From: Cunninghamia lanceolata
Lineage: Eukaryota; Streptophyta; Pinopsida; Cupressales; Cupressaceae
Reading direction: 5' to 3'
NCBI GenBank assembly: GCA_027924645.1
Contig: BSBN01001752.1
Coordinates: 11,364,001 to 11,428,000, forward strand
Length of the DNA stretch: 64,000 nucleotides
In this document: positions 1 to 12,031 of the stretch, piece by piece
How the letters are laid out: every line of letters begins with the position of its first letter
Numbering within the stretch: position 1 is the stretch's first letter
Made by a program: the position numbers and the translations under genes
Notes under the pieces: generated by a model
What the model was told of the DNA's origin: nothing
Database searches by the model: none
Seen by the model: only the letters and a program-made list of their open reading frames with translations

Positions 1-2381
1 AAAACTAATTGGGTGATGTTTGGATAAGTTACTTTTCAGAAAAATGAATTAGAGATGTTAGAGATGATGGAAAATTGTAATATGATTTTTAATTATGTTA
101 GATTGTACTAAGGCATGAGAATGCATGTGTTATTTAAGTTGCTTCGGCTATGATGAATTTATGTGGTTACTGATCTTGTAATTGAGTGTGCAGGGACTAC
201 TAATCAAACCACAGATTTCGGAGATCATTCCACACCTTGTTAATTGTTATTCCCTGTTAAGCCGATCTGGTTCCACGATGAACCAAGATCTCTTTGTGTT
301 TGATGTCATGATGTAATGTGGTCTTTCGTATGGTCGAGTGGGTTAGGTTACCCTCATGTAATATTATTTTTATAAGTAAGTGTTGTAAAGAGATTGAATT
401 TGAAATTTCTATTTTTATTTAAATTATGAGGCCCTTTTTCTTGTGCTTTACCTTGACCTGGGGTGTCTTGTATGGGTTAAAATTGACCCTGGGTTCTACC
501 CCATGGGTCCAGGGGCCCATTTGGCATGGGTAACCCTTGAGTAACCTCCATCTAGTCAACTTAACCTTTCCCTGAAGTTAAGTGGCGAAAATTGGAGGTA
601 GGAGGGGACATGATGGGTTGTACCAACACTCAACCCATCCCCTCTACTTTTCCCTAGATAAGAGATGCCATCCATTAGTAAAAGTTACCTCTTCTTTAGT
701 AAGATTCCCCCATGTACTATGGGGACACCCATGTGAAGAAAGGAGAAAGAGGCATGGGTCACCTGTCTTGTTCCCATTTAACTCTTTTTTTTTATTTCTC
801 CTATGAGAAAGTGGAGTCACATGAAAGGAATAAGGAGTACCCTTGGGAATGGAGAGTGACATAAGCCACCTGGACAGAATAGTGATTTTTGGGAAGGGTG
901 AGGAGGTGACAAGTGTCACTTCCCCATTTCTCAAAAATTAGAAAGAAAGAGAATTTTGGGTTATTTATTTTCAAATTTTGGGATGAGAGGGAGTTAGTTG
1001 AATTTTGGGGAAAAAACTTTCATTTTTGGCCTTACCAAATAGAGAGAAGTTAGTTTGGAAGATAGAGAAGGGAGAGGGAGTTGGTGGCTAAGCTTGGAAG
1101 TGAACTCTGTGGACTCTGCAACAACTTCATTCCAGGAGGGCTTTGCAAGGTTGGTCTGAATTTTACCTTTGTTTTGGTAGAACTGAAATGTGTATGAAAT
1201 GTGTTTGGAATATGTGTTTAAATTTGTTTTCTGTGGGGTTCTTGTCGGGTGTTTGACAGAGCGTCTCCCACTTGGGAGAAATGCTCATCAAGTTTGGGGT
1301 AGGGGAGGAGAGATCCTCCTCGGGTGCATACCTGTTCCATCTTTTGGGATGTTGAAAGCCTTGAGGGCATGTATCTGTGACTGTATTTTGACTTGAGAGT
1401 CAAATACAGATTTCTTACAAATTGTGATCACACTTGGTTGAGACCAAGAGAAATTTATATGAGTTCATTTATCTGTCAGGGTGACACTCTGGAGTCGAGT
1501 GTATCCACTCTCCTGCCCCTTATGAAACTCACTGTAGTCGAGTTTCCGTATTGTGTAAAATAGCCACGGGTGTATGTGTGCTTTGGGATTGTTGTTGTTT
1601 CTGTTGTGAAGTGGAGTGTTTGAGTACCCAGGTGTGAGTATGGTCTCCCTAGCTCGGGGGTGACCCTCTTGCAGGTCTACGGTAGGGAGGAGAGCTAGAC
1701 GAGTGGTATTTTTCTTCTTTGTTTGTCTTTGATACGCAGGTTTTTTTTCTCTTGGAGCTTCTGGTGGGCTATTTATGAAGAAACAGATCATCTTCTTGTC
1801 ATGAGAATTAGGCCTGGATTATTTCATAGAAATGAAGAGAGAACACCTCTCTTGTTATTGTTGTAAATTACTGATATTCTGGGAGTGAAGAAAATCACCT
1901 CCCTGGTCTTGTTATTATTGGACTTTTATTGGTTGTCATAAGTTTTCAGTTGTATACTGTTTGGGAGGAGAAAGTTCATATCTGGGAAGTTGGTATTCAT
2001 GTTTGAGAAGTTGTAATATGACTGTGCTTAAATTTTAAGTGGATGTTTGCAACCTTTGTTCAATAGCAATTTTTGTGTTTCAAGTATTACTGAAAAGAAT
2101 AAGTTCATTTTTGCAACTTAATCTGAGTTGTTTACATTTGAAAGTTTGGAATTGCTTCTTTAGTTGAAATGCTAGTTTCCTTTTCAATGTTGAAATGGAA
2201 AAGACAGTTTTTAAATATTTGAGTTTTCTCCATAATAATGGATTCTGTTAATTTAGAAGAATTAGAGGAAATCTAGCATGTAAATATAATCTGTTTGTAA
2301 ATTTACAAGTCTTATATGTTTTTAACAATGGAAAATTTATACTTATAATAAGGGAAGAGCTATTTATCATTTGGTGAAATT

Positions 2382-2384
<3 letters not shown>
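1..2384. other. Non-coding stretch, no gene recognised
   Basis: I see no coding region here. Open frames are short, overlap on both strands and show no domain. The sequence around 470-620 and 1020-1150 (G-rich blocks alternating with AT) has the texture of an old LTR or leader, but I could not find paired ends, a primer site or a polypurine tract. It remains unassigned. Confidence 0.5.
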
Positions 2385-2415
<31 letters not shown>

Positions 2416-2440
2416 TATATATATATATATATATTTATAT
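2385..2440. repeat. (AT)n microsatellite
   Basis: Almost uninterrupted TA dinucleotides, broken by a single GA near 2414. Isoleucine-tyrosine open frames across it are artefacts of the repeat. Confidence 0.95.
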
Positions 2441-2565
2441 CTAATTGTTATGACAATTTCTTTATAATAGGTTGATTTGGAGAAAATGCATAGAGTAGTG
2501 AATTTAAAAAAAAAATTGTCGAAATTGGAATTATACAAATATAATATTTTTCTCTAAATACTTTA

Positions 2566-2596
2566 TAAATATATATATAGAGATATATATATATTT
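2566..2596. repeat. (AT)n microsatellite
   Basis: Short TA run interrupted by AGAG. Confidence 0.85.
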
Positions 2597-2674
2597 CTCA
2601 TTTTGAGTAATTATCATTTTAGAAAATAATAGAGAAATTGAAAGTAATTATAATTGTTATATAAAAAAAAAAAG

Positions 2675-2678
<4 letters not shown>

Positions 2679-2712
<34 letters not shown>

Positions 2713-2749
2713 TGGAATATATATATATATATAAATATATTATCGTTGT

Positions 2750-2792
<43 letters not shown>

Positions 2793-2794
2793 GA

Positions 2795-2825
<31 letters not shown>

Positions 2826-2829
2826 TGAA
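2679..2829. repeat. Compound (AT)n microsatellite
   Basis: About 150 bp of TA runs separated by short non-repeat spacers, forming the left border of the GC-rich island that follows. Confidence 0.95.
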
Positions 2830-2924
2830 GATATTTTATTTTTGATAATAATCAACGAATGGTGAAAGACTGTCAAAAAAATTAAGCCGCGGATAACAAA
2901 ATACACAGTCGTTATTTACAATGG

Positions 2925-2949
2925 GCGGTGGGGAAGAAAACCCCACCGC
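2925..2949. repeat. Perfect 9-bp hairpin
   Basis: GCGGTGGGG at 2925-2933 pairs with CCCCACCGC at 2941-2949 across a 7-nt purine loop. Confidence 0.95.
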
Positions 2950-2970
2950 AGGTTTTATGTTATATTTGGA

Positions 2971-3046
2971 GGTGTGGAGTGGGGCGGAGCCCCACCCACA
3001 CCCCACGTCGTGGGAATGTGGGTGGGGCTCCGCCCCACTCCACATC
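2971..3046. repeat. Nested inverted repeat with 30-bp arms
   Basis: Arms 2971-3000 and 3017-3046 are reverse complements with one mismatch. The 16-nt loop contains another hairpin (CCCACG/CGTGGG), and each arm contains its own short palindrome (GGGGC..GCCCC). It could fold as one long stem or as a cruciform of several short stems. Confidence 0.93.
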
Positions 3047-3085
3047 TCCCCCCTCCTCCATACCCTTATGCCTCCCGCGGATCTT

Positions 3086-3176
3086 GTCTGCCGCTTTGCG
3101 GCCACCATAAACCCCCGTCCGCCGCTCTGCGGCCACCATAAATTCCCGTCCGCCGCTCTGCGGCCACCCCGACCCC
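3086..3176. repeat. Three ~31-bp GC-rich tandem units
   Basis: Units begin near 3086, 3117 and 3148. Each has the core CCGCTCTGCGGCCACC (first unit CTTT variant), and the first two continue ATAAA. The core includes the palindrome GCCGC-TCT-GCGGC. The third unit diverges after the core. Confidence 0.9.
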
Positions 3177-3233
3177 GCTCCTCTGTCACGCCGCCCATGG
3201 CCGCCGTCGGCTATGGTAACTCCAGCACATAAA

Positions 3234-3256
3234 ATGTTAGGGCTTGGCCCTAACAT
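3234..3256. repeat. Perfect 10-bp palindrome with 3-nt loop
   Basis: ATGTTAGGGC at 3234-3243 and GCCCTAACAT at 3247-3256 frame a TTG loop at the right edge of the GC island. Confidence 0.93.
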
Positions 3257-3295
3257 ATGTTTGGGTTATTTGGAATTTAAATGCTGTTTATTTTT

Positions 3296-3353
3296 ATATA
3301 GCTCTATATATAGGCATATATATATTCTATATGTCTATGTATATAGCTATATA

Positions 3354-3395
<42 letters not shown>

Positions 3396-3396
3396 C
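3296..3396. repeat. (AT)n microsatellite
   Basis: Imperfect then pure TA run; right border of the GC-rich island. Confidence 0.9.
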
Positions 3397-3499
3397 ATAC
3401 AGAGGAGTAAATCTATGAACCAAATTATTGGGCTCTCGTTTAAAATCGTTATAAACTATGTTTCATGGATATGGAGAAAAAAATATATATATATATAAA

Positions 3500-5340
3500 T
3501 AACAATTATATTCTCACAGGAGATGTTATTAAGTGTTGAACACAACAACCAAAGAAGCTATATTACCATGAACAGAGTTTTATAAAGTGGTGAACCACCT
3601 ACATCTATTGACAACGTCATACGAGTTACAAACAGTGTATGAATCGTAATTAAGAGTAACAGTAACAACAGTAATTCTAAACAAGAGAAAATAAAATTAT
3701 AATGTAAAGAGAGTTTAGGAATATTCAGTGATACTCTGGAAAGAGTTTCTCGGAAGTTTCAACTAAAAAACATACTAACAATCACCCGGAAAAATGAAGA
3801 GGAAAATTACACAACTCCTTACTCAAAAGAACACTGGAAATAAACTTAAGAAGCCACCACTGACAATCCTTGTGGCCATATTAATCTCAACTGTAGCAAA
3901 CGATCTCATATGTAAACCTGTAAGAGGTTCCGAAGAAGGAAAAACCAACATTGGAAAACACAGAGGAGAAAATGCGCGACATATCTCACACGGGATAAGA
4001 GAACTAAGTTGACGGACCCTTCTGTCAATTGTGCTTAGGTACAAGTTGACTAAGCATTTACGAAGAGGAGGAACCTAGATCGGGGAAGATTAGGAGACTG
4101 AGTCCAGCGAAATAGTAAACCAGCCTTTGTGGCCTAGATCATCCTGAAATTAGGTTTAATATCAACAATAACTGCAGTAATAACCCTGATTGACGTAAAT
4201 CACGAAGAAAGGACAGGATGCACATAAAGAAAGTATAGAAAATGAAAGAGAGAGAGAGACCGAAATATAAACACACTAAATGAACTAAGAGATAGTTAAG
4301 GTAAGGGCGATAAAGATATAATCCAACTTAAGAACTTGTGGAAAGGGAAGAGAGGGCAACCAAACCGCCTTGTTGAAAATGCTAAGTCATAGGAGTAGTA
4401 TGTTTCAGGAAACGAGAGAGGAGACAGACAACCGTGCCTGGCTGAAAAATGACTAAATAGGGAGATCACTAGCCGGTTTAGTTGGAACAAGGCGTCGAGG
4501 GGAGTGGTTCCTCTATCAGCGAACCACGTGCGTAAATGAGTGCAGCGTAATTCCCACTAACGCCGTAAGGCATTCTGCTACCGAACATTGCCGAGGGTTC
4601 GATTTAAGAACTTGGGTAATCTCACTCTTGCAATGACGTTAGCAGCGTTGTATCGACCCTCTTGTTGATCTATATGTTTCCGTTTGCACGCCATTGTACT
4701 TGTATTCCGCCGATGAGTATAGTGTTTCGCCATGAGAGAACACCGTTGAGCATGCGTACGCATGCGAAAGGGGTTTTTAGGACGGTGTGAGAAAAGTTTT
4801 TCATATCTCGTGTCATAACCACATGACAGATGTGGCTATGACACGTGCGATGTGTGTTGTGACCACAAGGAAAATGTGGGCATGACATTGGTGAACACAA
4901 CTTTCTCTCCACAATGAACTAGAACACCAAATTCAGAATATAACAACTCTTAATAACATATCCAAACCGCAAATACAGATCTTCAACATAGAGGAAATGT
5001 GAAGCAAAACCAGGACGCTACTCTGTAAGCCAAAATGCCACTTTAATACATTGTTTCCTTTATTAATCAAATTTTCTCAAAAGCACTTGGAAGCTAACCA
5101 ATAGAAACATATTCCTAACATTTTTAGCACCTCTTCAAAGCAACCACGTCACCTTTAGCAAAGCAACTCGACCAAATAGCTCATACCATTGCAACAACCT
5201 CATCTCAAAAACAATATCCACTCAACACTAACTACTCATACTCTTGCACCATAAGCAACTCACACAAATGACACAGTTGACACTAATGACAACACAAGCT
5301 TGTTGACATCAAGGACAACGCTAATTATACATACGTGTAA
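3500..5340. other. Non-coding stretch, no gene recognised
   Basis: No recognisable coding sequence on either strand. The only clear structure is the hairpin at 4810-4844. The mixture of GA-rich and AT-rich blocks could be decayed retrotransposon DNA. Confidence 0.45.
4810..4844. repeat. 15-bp inverted repeat
   Basis: The arms at 4810-4824 and 4830-4844 are complementary except for one position that would form a G-U pair in RNA; the loop is GACAG. A related half-motif (GTGACCACAAGG) follows near 4858. Confidence 0.85.
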
Positions 5341-5570
5341 CACACCCTATGTAACATAAATACTAAAACATAAGTAAAAAAGGAGTTCAAATATATTGAT
5401 TTTTTTAAATGTAATTTTTAAGAATAATTTACATTACAAAAGAGTAAAAATGAACATTAAAAAAGACTAAGCTTATACAAAACAAGAAGAAAAAGTGCTA
5501 AATAGACACTTTTAACTCTACCTATAGTAAACATATAATTAACAAGTGTCATGTAGTGGGTAGTATCATC

Positions 5571-5846
5571 CTTATAAGTTTGTATTGTTAAAAGAATTGG
5601 GTAGTTATTAATGATCAAGTGATTCCTCAATAGAGCATTTTTGTAAATTGATTATTTGCTATTGTAAATGAGTATTATAGTACATTTAAATGTTTGCCTA
5701 GAATTCTCCTTGTAAGTTTGTATTATTAAAAGAATTGGGTAGTTATTAATGATCAAGTGATTCCTTAGTAGAGCATTTTTGTAGATTGATTATTTGCTAT
5801 TGTAAATGAGTATTATAGTAAATTTAAATGTTTGCCTAGAATTTTG
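5571..5846. repeat. 138-bp tandem duplication
   Basis: The unit at 5571-5708 is repeated head to tail at 5709-5846 with only a handful of substitutions. AT-rich, non-coding. Confidence 0.93.
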
Positions 5847-5849
5847 TGA

Positions 5850-7870
5850 GCTCCTTGCATCATGTTTTTGGATCCACACACTCAATTCGTGTTGGTGATT
5901 TGATAGTGAAATTGCAATTGAAGTAGAGGTTAGAGGTTATTGGATTGCATAAGTAGCACATCATTATAATAATTGTGTGTCATTAATCATAGACAAACTT
6001 GAATTATTCAGTCATTTTTACACAAAAGTGATGAAGTGAGATTAGATAATAGTACATTGTTATGATAAATGCAAGTGTAAAATATTATAGTTAACTTGTT
6101 ATTGTGGTTGGATTATAGATCATGGATCAAAAATTTATGTGGTGAAGTTTTATAAACTTAGATTTGACCAAGTACAATGTCAAGGGAACATCATCTAAAG
6201 TCACAAAGGGGAATAAATTTATTTAGAATTGTGAATTGACTCATGTATTATATTGTCTTTATATTACTTGATGAGAATAATCAAGATGATAGATAATCAA
6301 AGAATATTCCAAATATAAAAAGAAAACATACTATAAAGATATGATTTAGATATTTAAATATATTATATATTTTTAAATGTTATATTTATATATTCATTAT
6401 TAAAATATTTATTTCATTTATTTATTAATATAATAAAATAATTTTAAATATATAAACAAAAAGTTATATAAATTAATAATTATATTATATTTTTTTATTA
6501 GATTAATTTTATATTGGTGAAGAGTCATTGTATGTAATTGTCATGCATAAAGGAATATTAAAATTGATTGAGGAATTAGATAGAAGTGTGGGTGCGAGAT
6601 GCCTAGTGCTATACAATTTTACTTGTGAACAATGTTAACGGGAAATAGGTAATGTCACATTTTCCAATAATTTTTCATTATTATAGACATGTGAATACAG
6701 AAAACAAAGATACTAAAGTACTCATGCTTTTTTAACATTAAAGTAATGTTGAGTGCTTGAGTTATTTTTGTTGTCACGTCGCTTCAAAATTCATATAGAA
6801 TGGTACGGATCATAAATTGGAGATTGATTTAAATAGCAATAGGAAGCATAACATAGTTGTAACAAATTTATTATTGTGGTAGCTTTCCAAACTTTAATTT
6901 CTATAGATGATATGAAATGACTACAATATCAAAAGTCAAGATTTCACTAAATTTATGCATTTAATAAGACAAATTGAACAACTAATCATTTTTTTCCAAC
7001 ATTCTAAACTATATTAATAAAAATATTCCAGACATATAATTAATACTTCGACAAAATAATTGGGAAAAGTTGCATTTTGAAAACTATACTAGCTACCATA
7101 ACAAATACTAATAAATAGCTTCATTTACCATGAACTCTTCTAAATTTGAAAAGAGAAAAAAATCCCTTTGACAGGCGTGGTCGACCGTCAATTTTCATCC
7201 ATATGATGAAGTTGCGTACAGTTCGGAGGCAAACTTTTTCCACGCTGCTCCGTACATTGAAAAAATGCAACGACGGGACCCACTGAATGGCGGATTTAAA
7301 ATAATATTAATTCCCATTCAATTTATTGGTGGGCCCCTTTGAATTGATGGGCTTTGACGACCATGCCCAATAAGCCCCCATCAACACATTATTGTATTCT
7401 ATTTTCTACTATAAAGCTGGTGTGCCAATTTCTAACTCACATCCCAATCTTATAGTTGTTAATATAAACTTTATGTATTTAGATTCTACCAAGAAAGGAT
7501 GGTGGTGCTCTTGTAGTTAGCCAATAAAAAATTGGCTAAATTTGAGTAGGGTTTTCCCCACTTCCTCTAACTAAAGCTTTGTTTTGCTTATTGTTGTCAC
7601 ATCTCTAATTTTGTTTGTGATAGTTTATTCTTTGTGTGTATCATTGACCTAATGCAATCATGTGAGATTGGCACTATCATAAGATATCATATCAAAGTGA
7701 GATAATTGTCCACAAAAAAGGGGAAAGCATCTTGAATGTTTGGGACTATCAAGCCCAGGTAAACAAGGAAGATGTGCAAGTAAAGAAAGGGAAAAATAAT
7801 AATTAAGATAAGTAATTTGACTTTGTGCTTGGTTCTAGTGGGAAAAGTGGAAAAAAAAACTCATAATAAC
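5850..7870. other. AT-rich non-coding stretch
   Basis: No coding region. The block around 7170-7430 has less extreme composition and a TATA-like ACTATAAAGC near 7411, so it looks promoter-like, but no open frame follows within a reasonable distance. I do not call a promoter. Confidence 0.45.
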
Positions 7871-7873
7871 TAG

Positions 7874-7974
7874 ATGGAGAGGATATGTGAGAAACACTTT
7901 TATTGTCCTTTAGGTTTGGAATAATGGAGAGGATATGTGAGGAACAACTTTTATTGCCCTTTAGGTTTGGAATA
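7874..7974. repeat. 50-bp tandem duplication
   Basis: The segment starting ATGGAGAGGATATGTGA at 7874 is repeated from 7924 with minor changes. It abuts the start of the LTR-like sequence of element W. Confidence 0.9.
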
Positions 7975-8274
7975 GTGTGAATTGTTGTTTTGACTTATTT
8001 TGATTAGGTTATTCTTTTGTTCAATGATAAGTATATAAGTGGTGTAATTTTTGCTAAGAATTGATATATGATATAAAATTTATTTGTATTTATTTTTACG
8101 TATTGGTTTCGTTTTACATAGTTTCTTGTTTCTTATTCTAGGTTAGATTTATATTTATAGAAGTGATTTAGATTACTTTTGTACTTGTGGAAATGACCCT
8201 AAGCTTTTTAATTTCAAATTCAAATTTGGACTCATTTGTTTTCAAATTCAAATAGAGACAATTGATGTCTTGGC

Positions 8275-10587
8275 TACATGCCTAATGATCTTACTAAGTG
8301 GTTGAAAGAATGAAAATGAAAATGAAAATAACCAACTGAATGATGTATATAGGTTTGAGCTCTACATGATACTTTTCTATCATCATTACTTTCAAATAGT
8401 ACAACAATTCATAATCTAATTATAGGTGGTTCAATTTATTCATTTATGTGAGATCTTGCAATTGCTTTTAATGCTTTACATGATCTATCTTATGACAATT
8501 CCATGTCCATTATGCTTTACAATTTTATATAAATATTTTCTCAACCCACATTTATTACACTGGTTCCATTTCCAAAATAGGGCACACATACCATATGGTT
8601 ACATTTGACTTACTTTTTATGGCACATTGATGGATTACATTCCCAAGGGGCATTTCCTAATCACAATTCTTATTATATGCTTGTCTTTCATAGGATTATA
8701 ACTCTTTCTTAATGCTTTCACAACTTCTAAATTAATGACACAAATATAGATAGCAATGGATTATTTGTCTAATTGTGTTTACAAGATCTAACTCTTGCAA
8801 TGTTACTCTTTATAGGATTTGCAAACAAAAGTAGAGGACTATTAGAAATTAAAGGCAGAAGTTGTGTCCTATAGGTGACGATCCTTTACTTTCATAGTTA
8901 TATGGTTATAGGTGACATATGCAAAAGTTATTATGCTATAGGAATTCCAGTGCCATGAACATCATGTCATTTATAGGGGCATTTTATGCTAACATTTATT
9001 CTTATGAACATGTTTTTCATAGATTTATTAATTATTACTACTCGTGACACACCTTTTGAAAGCCTCCTATAGCTACAAATCACCATGAAATATTGGTCTA
9101 AAATCATGTTCAAGGATACCAATATTTCCATATCATTGCTTATACATTCTCATGAGGGGGAAAATTCTCTTACTTCCATGAAACTTATACGTTCACAAAA
9201 GACAAATCTAGACATTACTTTTTAATACCAATTCTAATGGTATTCCAAGGATCATTTAAAAGTTTTTAGGTGCTTATTGAATCTATTTCTATAAGTTACT
9301 TACTCACCATTGGGGAAATATTGGGGGAATTTTATGGTCCTTAGCCACTTATGTTCACATTCTTACATGTTTATGCTTACATGATCTTATCTTATGATTC
9401 ATGCATGTTTCCTACTACTTACCATGCTTATATCCTACAACCTTATGCTTATGCATGTCAAGGCCAACACTTTATTTTGAGAACATTTTACAAGAACACA
9501 TGTTGAGGAGACTCTTCTACAATCAAACATATATATTATGGCACATTCTTCCAAGAGTATTTCATATGATTTTGTTCTTATCATTATTATTTTTCTCACA
9601 TTCTTTACTAATGATGACCTTTTTCTTAATGATTACAAGATCTCCAGTGATTAGGATGCTTATATCTTATGATCTTATGCTAATCTCAGTAGCCCATGCC
9701 TATATTATTCATGCTTATATCTTATGCTAGCATATTCTTAATGATTATGTTTTTTCCTAATGTTTATCATGTTGATATCTAACACGAGTTATGCTTACAA
9801 TATTTTATCTCTCGCATTTAGTGCTCTTTTCACTACTCCATGACCCTTATCTAGGGAAACATTGGTGGTAATATGACATCAAGTGTGCTTTCATGAGCAT
9901 ATTTATTATTCCCTTTTTTGTGTTACATGATATTATCTTTATGTTGTTAAATGATCATTGAGATTTACATGGTTTATTTCATATTATCTAGTCTCCTCCA
10001 AATTAATTGCATTTTATGCATCCAATTAATTTGAGGGGGCACACAATGTTGCTAATTCCGCTCTCTTTGATATGGTAACATGGATTATCACATGCCTATT
10101 CAATATCTAGTTGTCTAGTGTAGTACCAACTTAGTTGTTGAATGCAATATCTAGTTCTAGAGTGCAATATCTAATTGTCGAGTACAATATCTAGTTGTCA
10201 AGTGCAATACCATCTTAGCTATTGAGTATATTATCTACCTATCAAGTGTAGTGTCTAGTTGCTTATGTAGTAGCATGTTAGTTGTGCATGCAATATCTAG
10301 TTACTAATAGGTAGTAGCATTTTCTTCTTTTTGCAAATAGTTAGTAGTTGTGTTTATGTTTATTTTGAATGCTTTATGGATGCTACTTACTTGGATCTTT
10401 TTCATTTGTGCAAGTTTTTAGATGGGACCCTCATCACAAAGGAACATGTATTGAAATTACATCTACTTTCCTATATTTATCCTTTTTATGATTGTTTCAA
10501 TAAATTTACTTCCATGTTCATTGCTTATGTTTTACTTTTACATGCATTCTCGTAGTATCTCGTATGCAAGTCAAAGTGGGGGCAAAA
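8275..10587 (+). other. Internal region of W, non-coding
   Basis: No gene recognised. The plus strand is rich in phrases such as ATGCTTATATCTTATGATCTTATGC. A low-complexity repeat array lies at its 3' end. Confidence 0.5.
10100..10315 (+). repeat. Degenerate ~20-bp CAATATCTAGTTGTC repeats
   Basis: About eight diverged copies of a CAATATCTAGTTGTCAAGTG-like phrase, some replaced by a GTAGTACCAACTTAGTTG variant. The array lies close to W's right-hand polypurine tract. Confidence 0.75.
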
Positions 10588-11834
10588 TGTAATGGTAAAA
10601 ATTGCATATCATGCAAATTTCACTTTCATTTTGATTGATTTTGGCTAGGTTATCCTTTTATGCAATGACAACTGTACAGTTAGTGCTTTAGCTAAGAGTT
10701 GGCACATAACTCTACATTTATCTATTCCCATTTGCCCTCATTCCTAGGAATCAAATTTTCTTTGGAGATCCACCCATTTCCTAGCTTAGGTCAAATCTAT
10801 ATTTGTGAAAGTGATATAGATCACTTTTGTACTTGTGGGAATTACTTATCTTTTAAAACTCAAATTTAAATTTGGGCCCATTCATTTTCCTTTCATCTAT
10901 CTATTGTGTGCTAACATGAATTGTGAAATGTTTTATTTGCACCTTTGGAGTTGTATAAAAGGACTAACCCTAATTTTTTTAAACATATATTATGTAGGAG
11001 CATCCCTCATTCAAGAGAACTCTTGCATCAAGCAAAAATATTTGCATTCTTTCTTTGTTTCTTTCAGTTTCTAGTTCATCCTAGTTAAATTAGTCAAGAG
11101 CAGTTTCAGTAGTTTGGTCTGCATTCTATTGCAGTTTCATTTCAAACCTTGCGCAACTAGACTTAGCATCTACATACTATCATCTACATCATATCTAAAA
11201 TTTAGATTATTTGGATTAGTTACCAGAAAGTTATCTCTCTCAGAAGATCAAGTGTCTTCTCAAAACAAAGCATTCAGACAGTCTCAGACAATTAGCTGAA
11301 GGTGAAGGTTTGTAGAGCACTTCCGTGACTTGTGGAGCTAAATGACACATCATTCAAGGTACTTTGGGACATGGCCAACCTTCCTTGAGAGCCGCACCTT
11401 GTTTCATTCATTTGTGGAGGACTTCCATATGTTTTGGGCCGACCTATTTGTTGCTACACATTACATCTCTTTCATTGGAGTTTGTAATCTATCTTGGCCA
11501 ATGCGGAGGATTCTTGTGATTTGGAGATGATATATAATCATGTAATAGACGCATAGGAAAGTAGTTAATCAATGATAGATAGTTCATAAGTTATATTTTC
11601 TTCTGTAAGGCGCTTCAAAGTCATATCTTGCGCATGTGATGTAATTGGAGAATTAAGCATGTGAGCCCTTGTTTTGTAGCCCGCATGTTGCAGATGTATA
11701 AGTGATTTAAATCTATGATATATTGAGCATTGTGGATCATTCATTGCATTCTACATTTGTTTTGTTTTTGTTGTGTTTACTCTTGTTGCATGGTTTGGAT
11801 GGTTCACTCTGTGGACCCCCTAACTATAACTGCA
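10588..11834 (+). repeat. LTR of W, right copy
   Basis: Begins TGTAATGG directly after a polypurine tract and ends TGCA six bases before a tRNA-Met type primer site. A TATA box (TATAAAA, 10954-10960) is placed as expected for an LTR promoter. Because both a polypurine tract and a primer site flank it, this LTR may be shared between W on the left and the gag-bearing element on the right. Confidence 0.6.
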
Positions 11835-11839
11835 CCAAG

Positions 11840-11851
11840 TGGTATCAAAGC
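11840..11851 (+). promoter_or_regulatory. Primer binding site, initiator tRNA-Met type
   Basis: TGGTATCAAAGC follows the LTR end after a short spacer. It resembles the canonical plant TGGTATCAGAGC primer site, with one change. Confidence 0.7.
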
Positions 11852-12031
11852 GAAGTTTGAATCCTTTGGGAGTGAAGTTGGTGAAGGCATTCCATAAGAT
11901 CTTGTTGTGAATAGATCATCGAACTTGAGGTAGACTACTTGCATTGTCAATTGATTGCCAATTGTGAGGCAGTTGTCACCTTGTAGTCTGATCACCGAAT
12001 TTGAGCTAGTTACACTTGATCCTAGGAAGAG

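Larger units (their letters stand above)
2885..3262. other. GC-rich hairpin island
   Basis: A sharply bounded island of high GC content lies between two AT microsatellites. Within it I see a 9-bp perfect hairpin, a 30-bp-arm nested hairpin, three ~31-bp tandem units each with a small palindrome, and a 10-bp terminal palindrome. No open frame inside resembles a known protein. Such dense dyad symmetry in compact sequence is typical of a small foldback or organelle-type repeat element; I cannot name the family. Confidence 0.7.
7974..11834 (+). mobile_element. Element W: non-autonomous LTR retrotransposon (LARD-like)
   Basis: An eroded LTR fragment at about 7974-8270 is similar to the start of the better preserved LTR at 10588-11834; shared phrases include the ATTTTGATT..AGGTTAT..TTTT block and GATTACTTTTGTACTTGTGG versus GATCACTTTTGTACTTGTGG. 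The ~2.3 kb between them contains no protein family I recognise. A purine tract (AGTGGGGGCAAAA) sits immediately before the right LTR, as a polypurine tract would. This fits a large retrotransposon derivative without genes; the left LTR is incomplete, so its true start is uncertain. Confidence 0.55.

Noticed and set aside
1..420. End of a host gene (acceptor-like GTGTGCAG near 187-194)
   Set aside because: No open frame with coding character on either side; one splice-like motif is not enough.
2248..3498. Open frames rich in Tyr-Ile across 2.2-3.5 kb
   Set aside because: They are translations of TA dinucleotide repeats.
7150..7440. Host gene promoter
   Set aside because: TATA-like sequence present but no downstream coding region before the next transposon.
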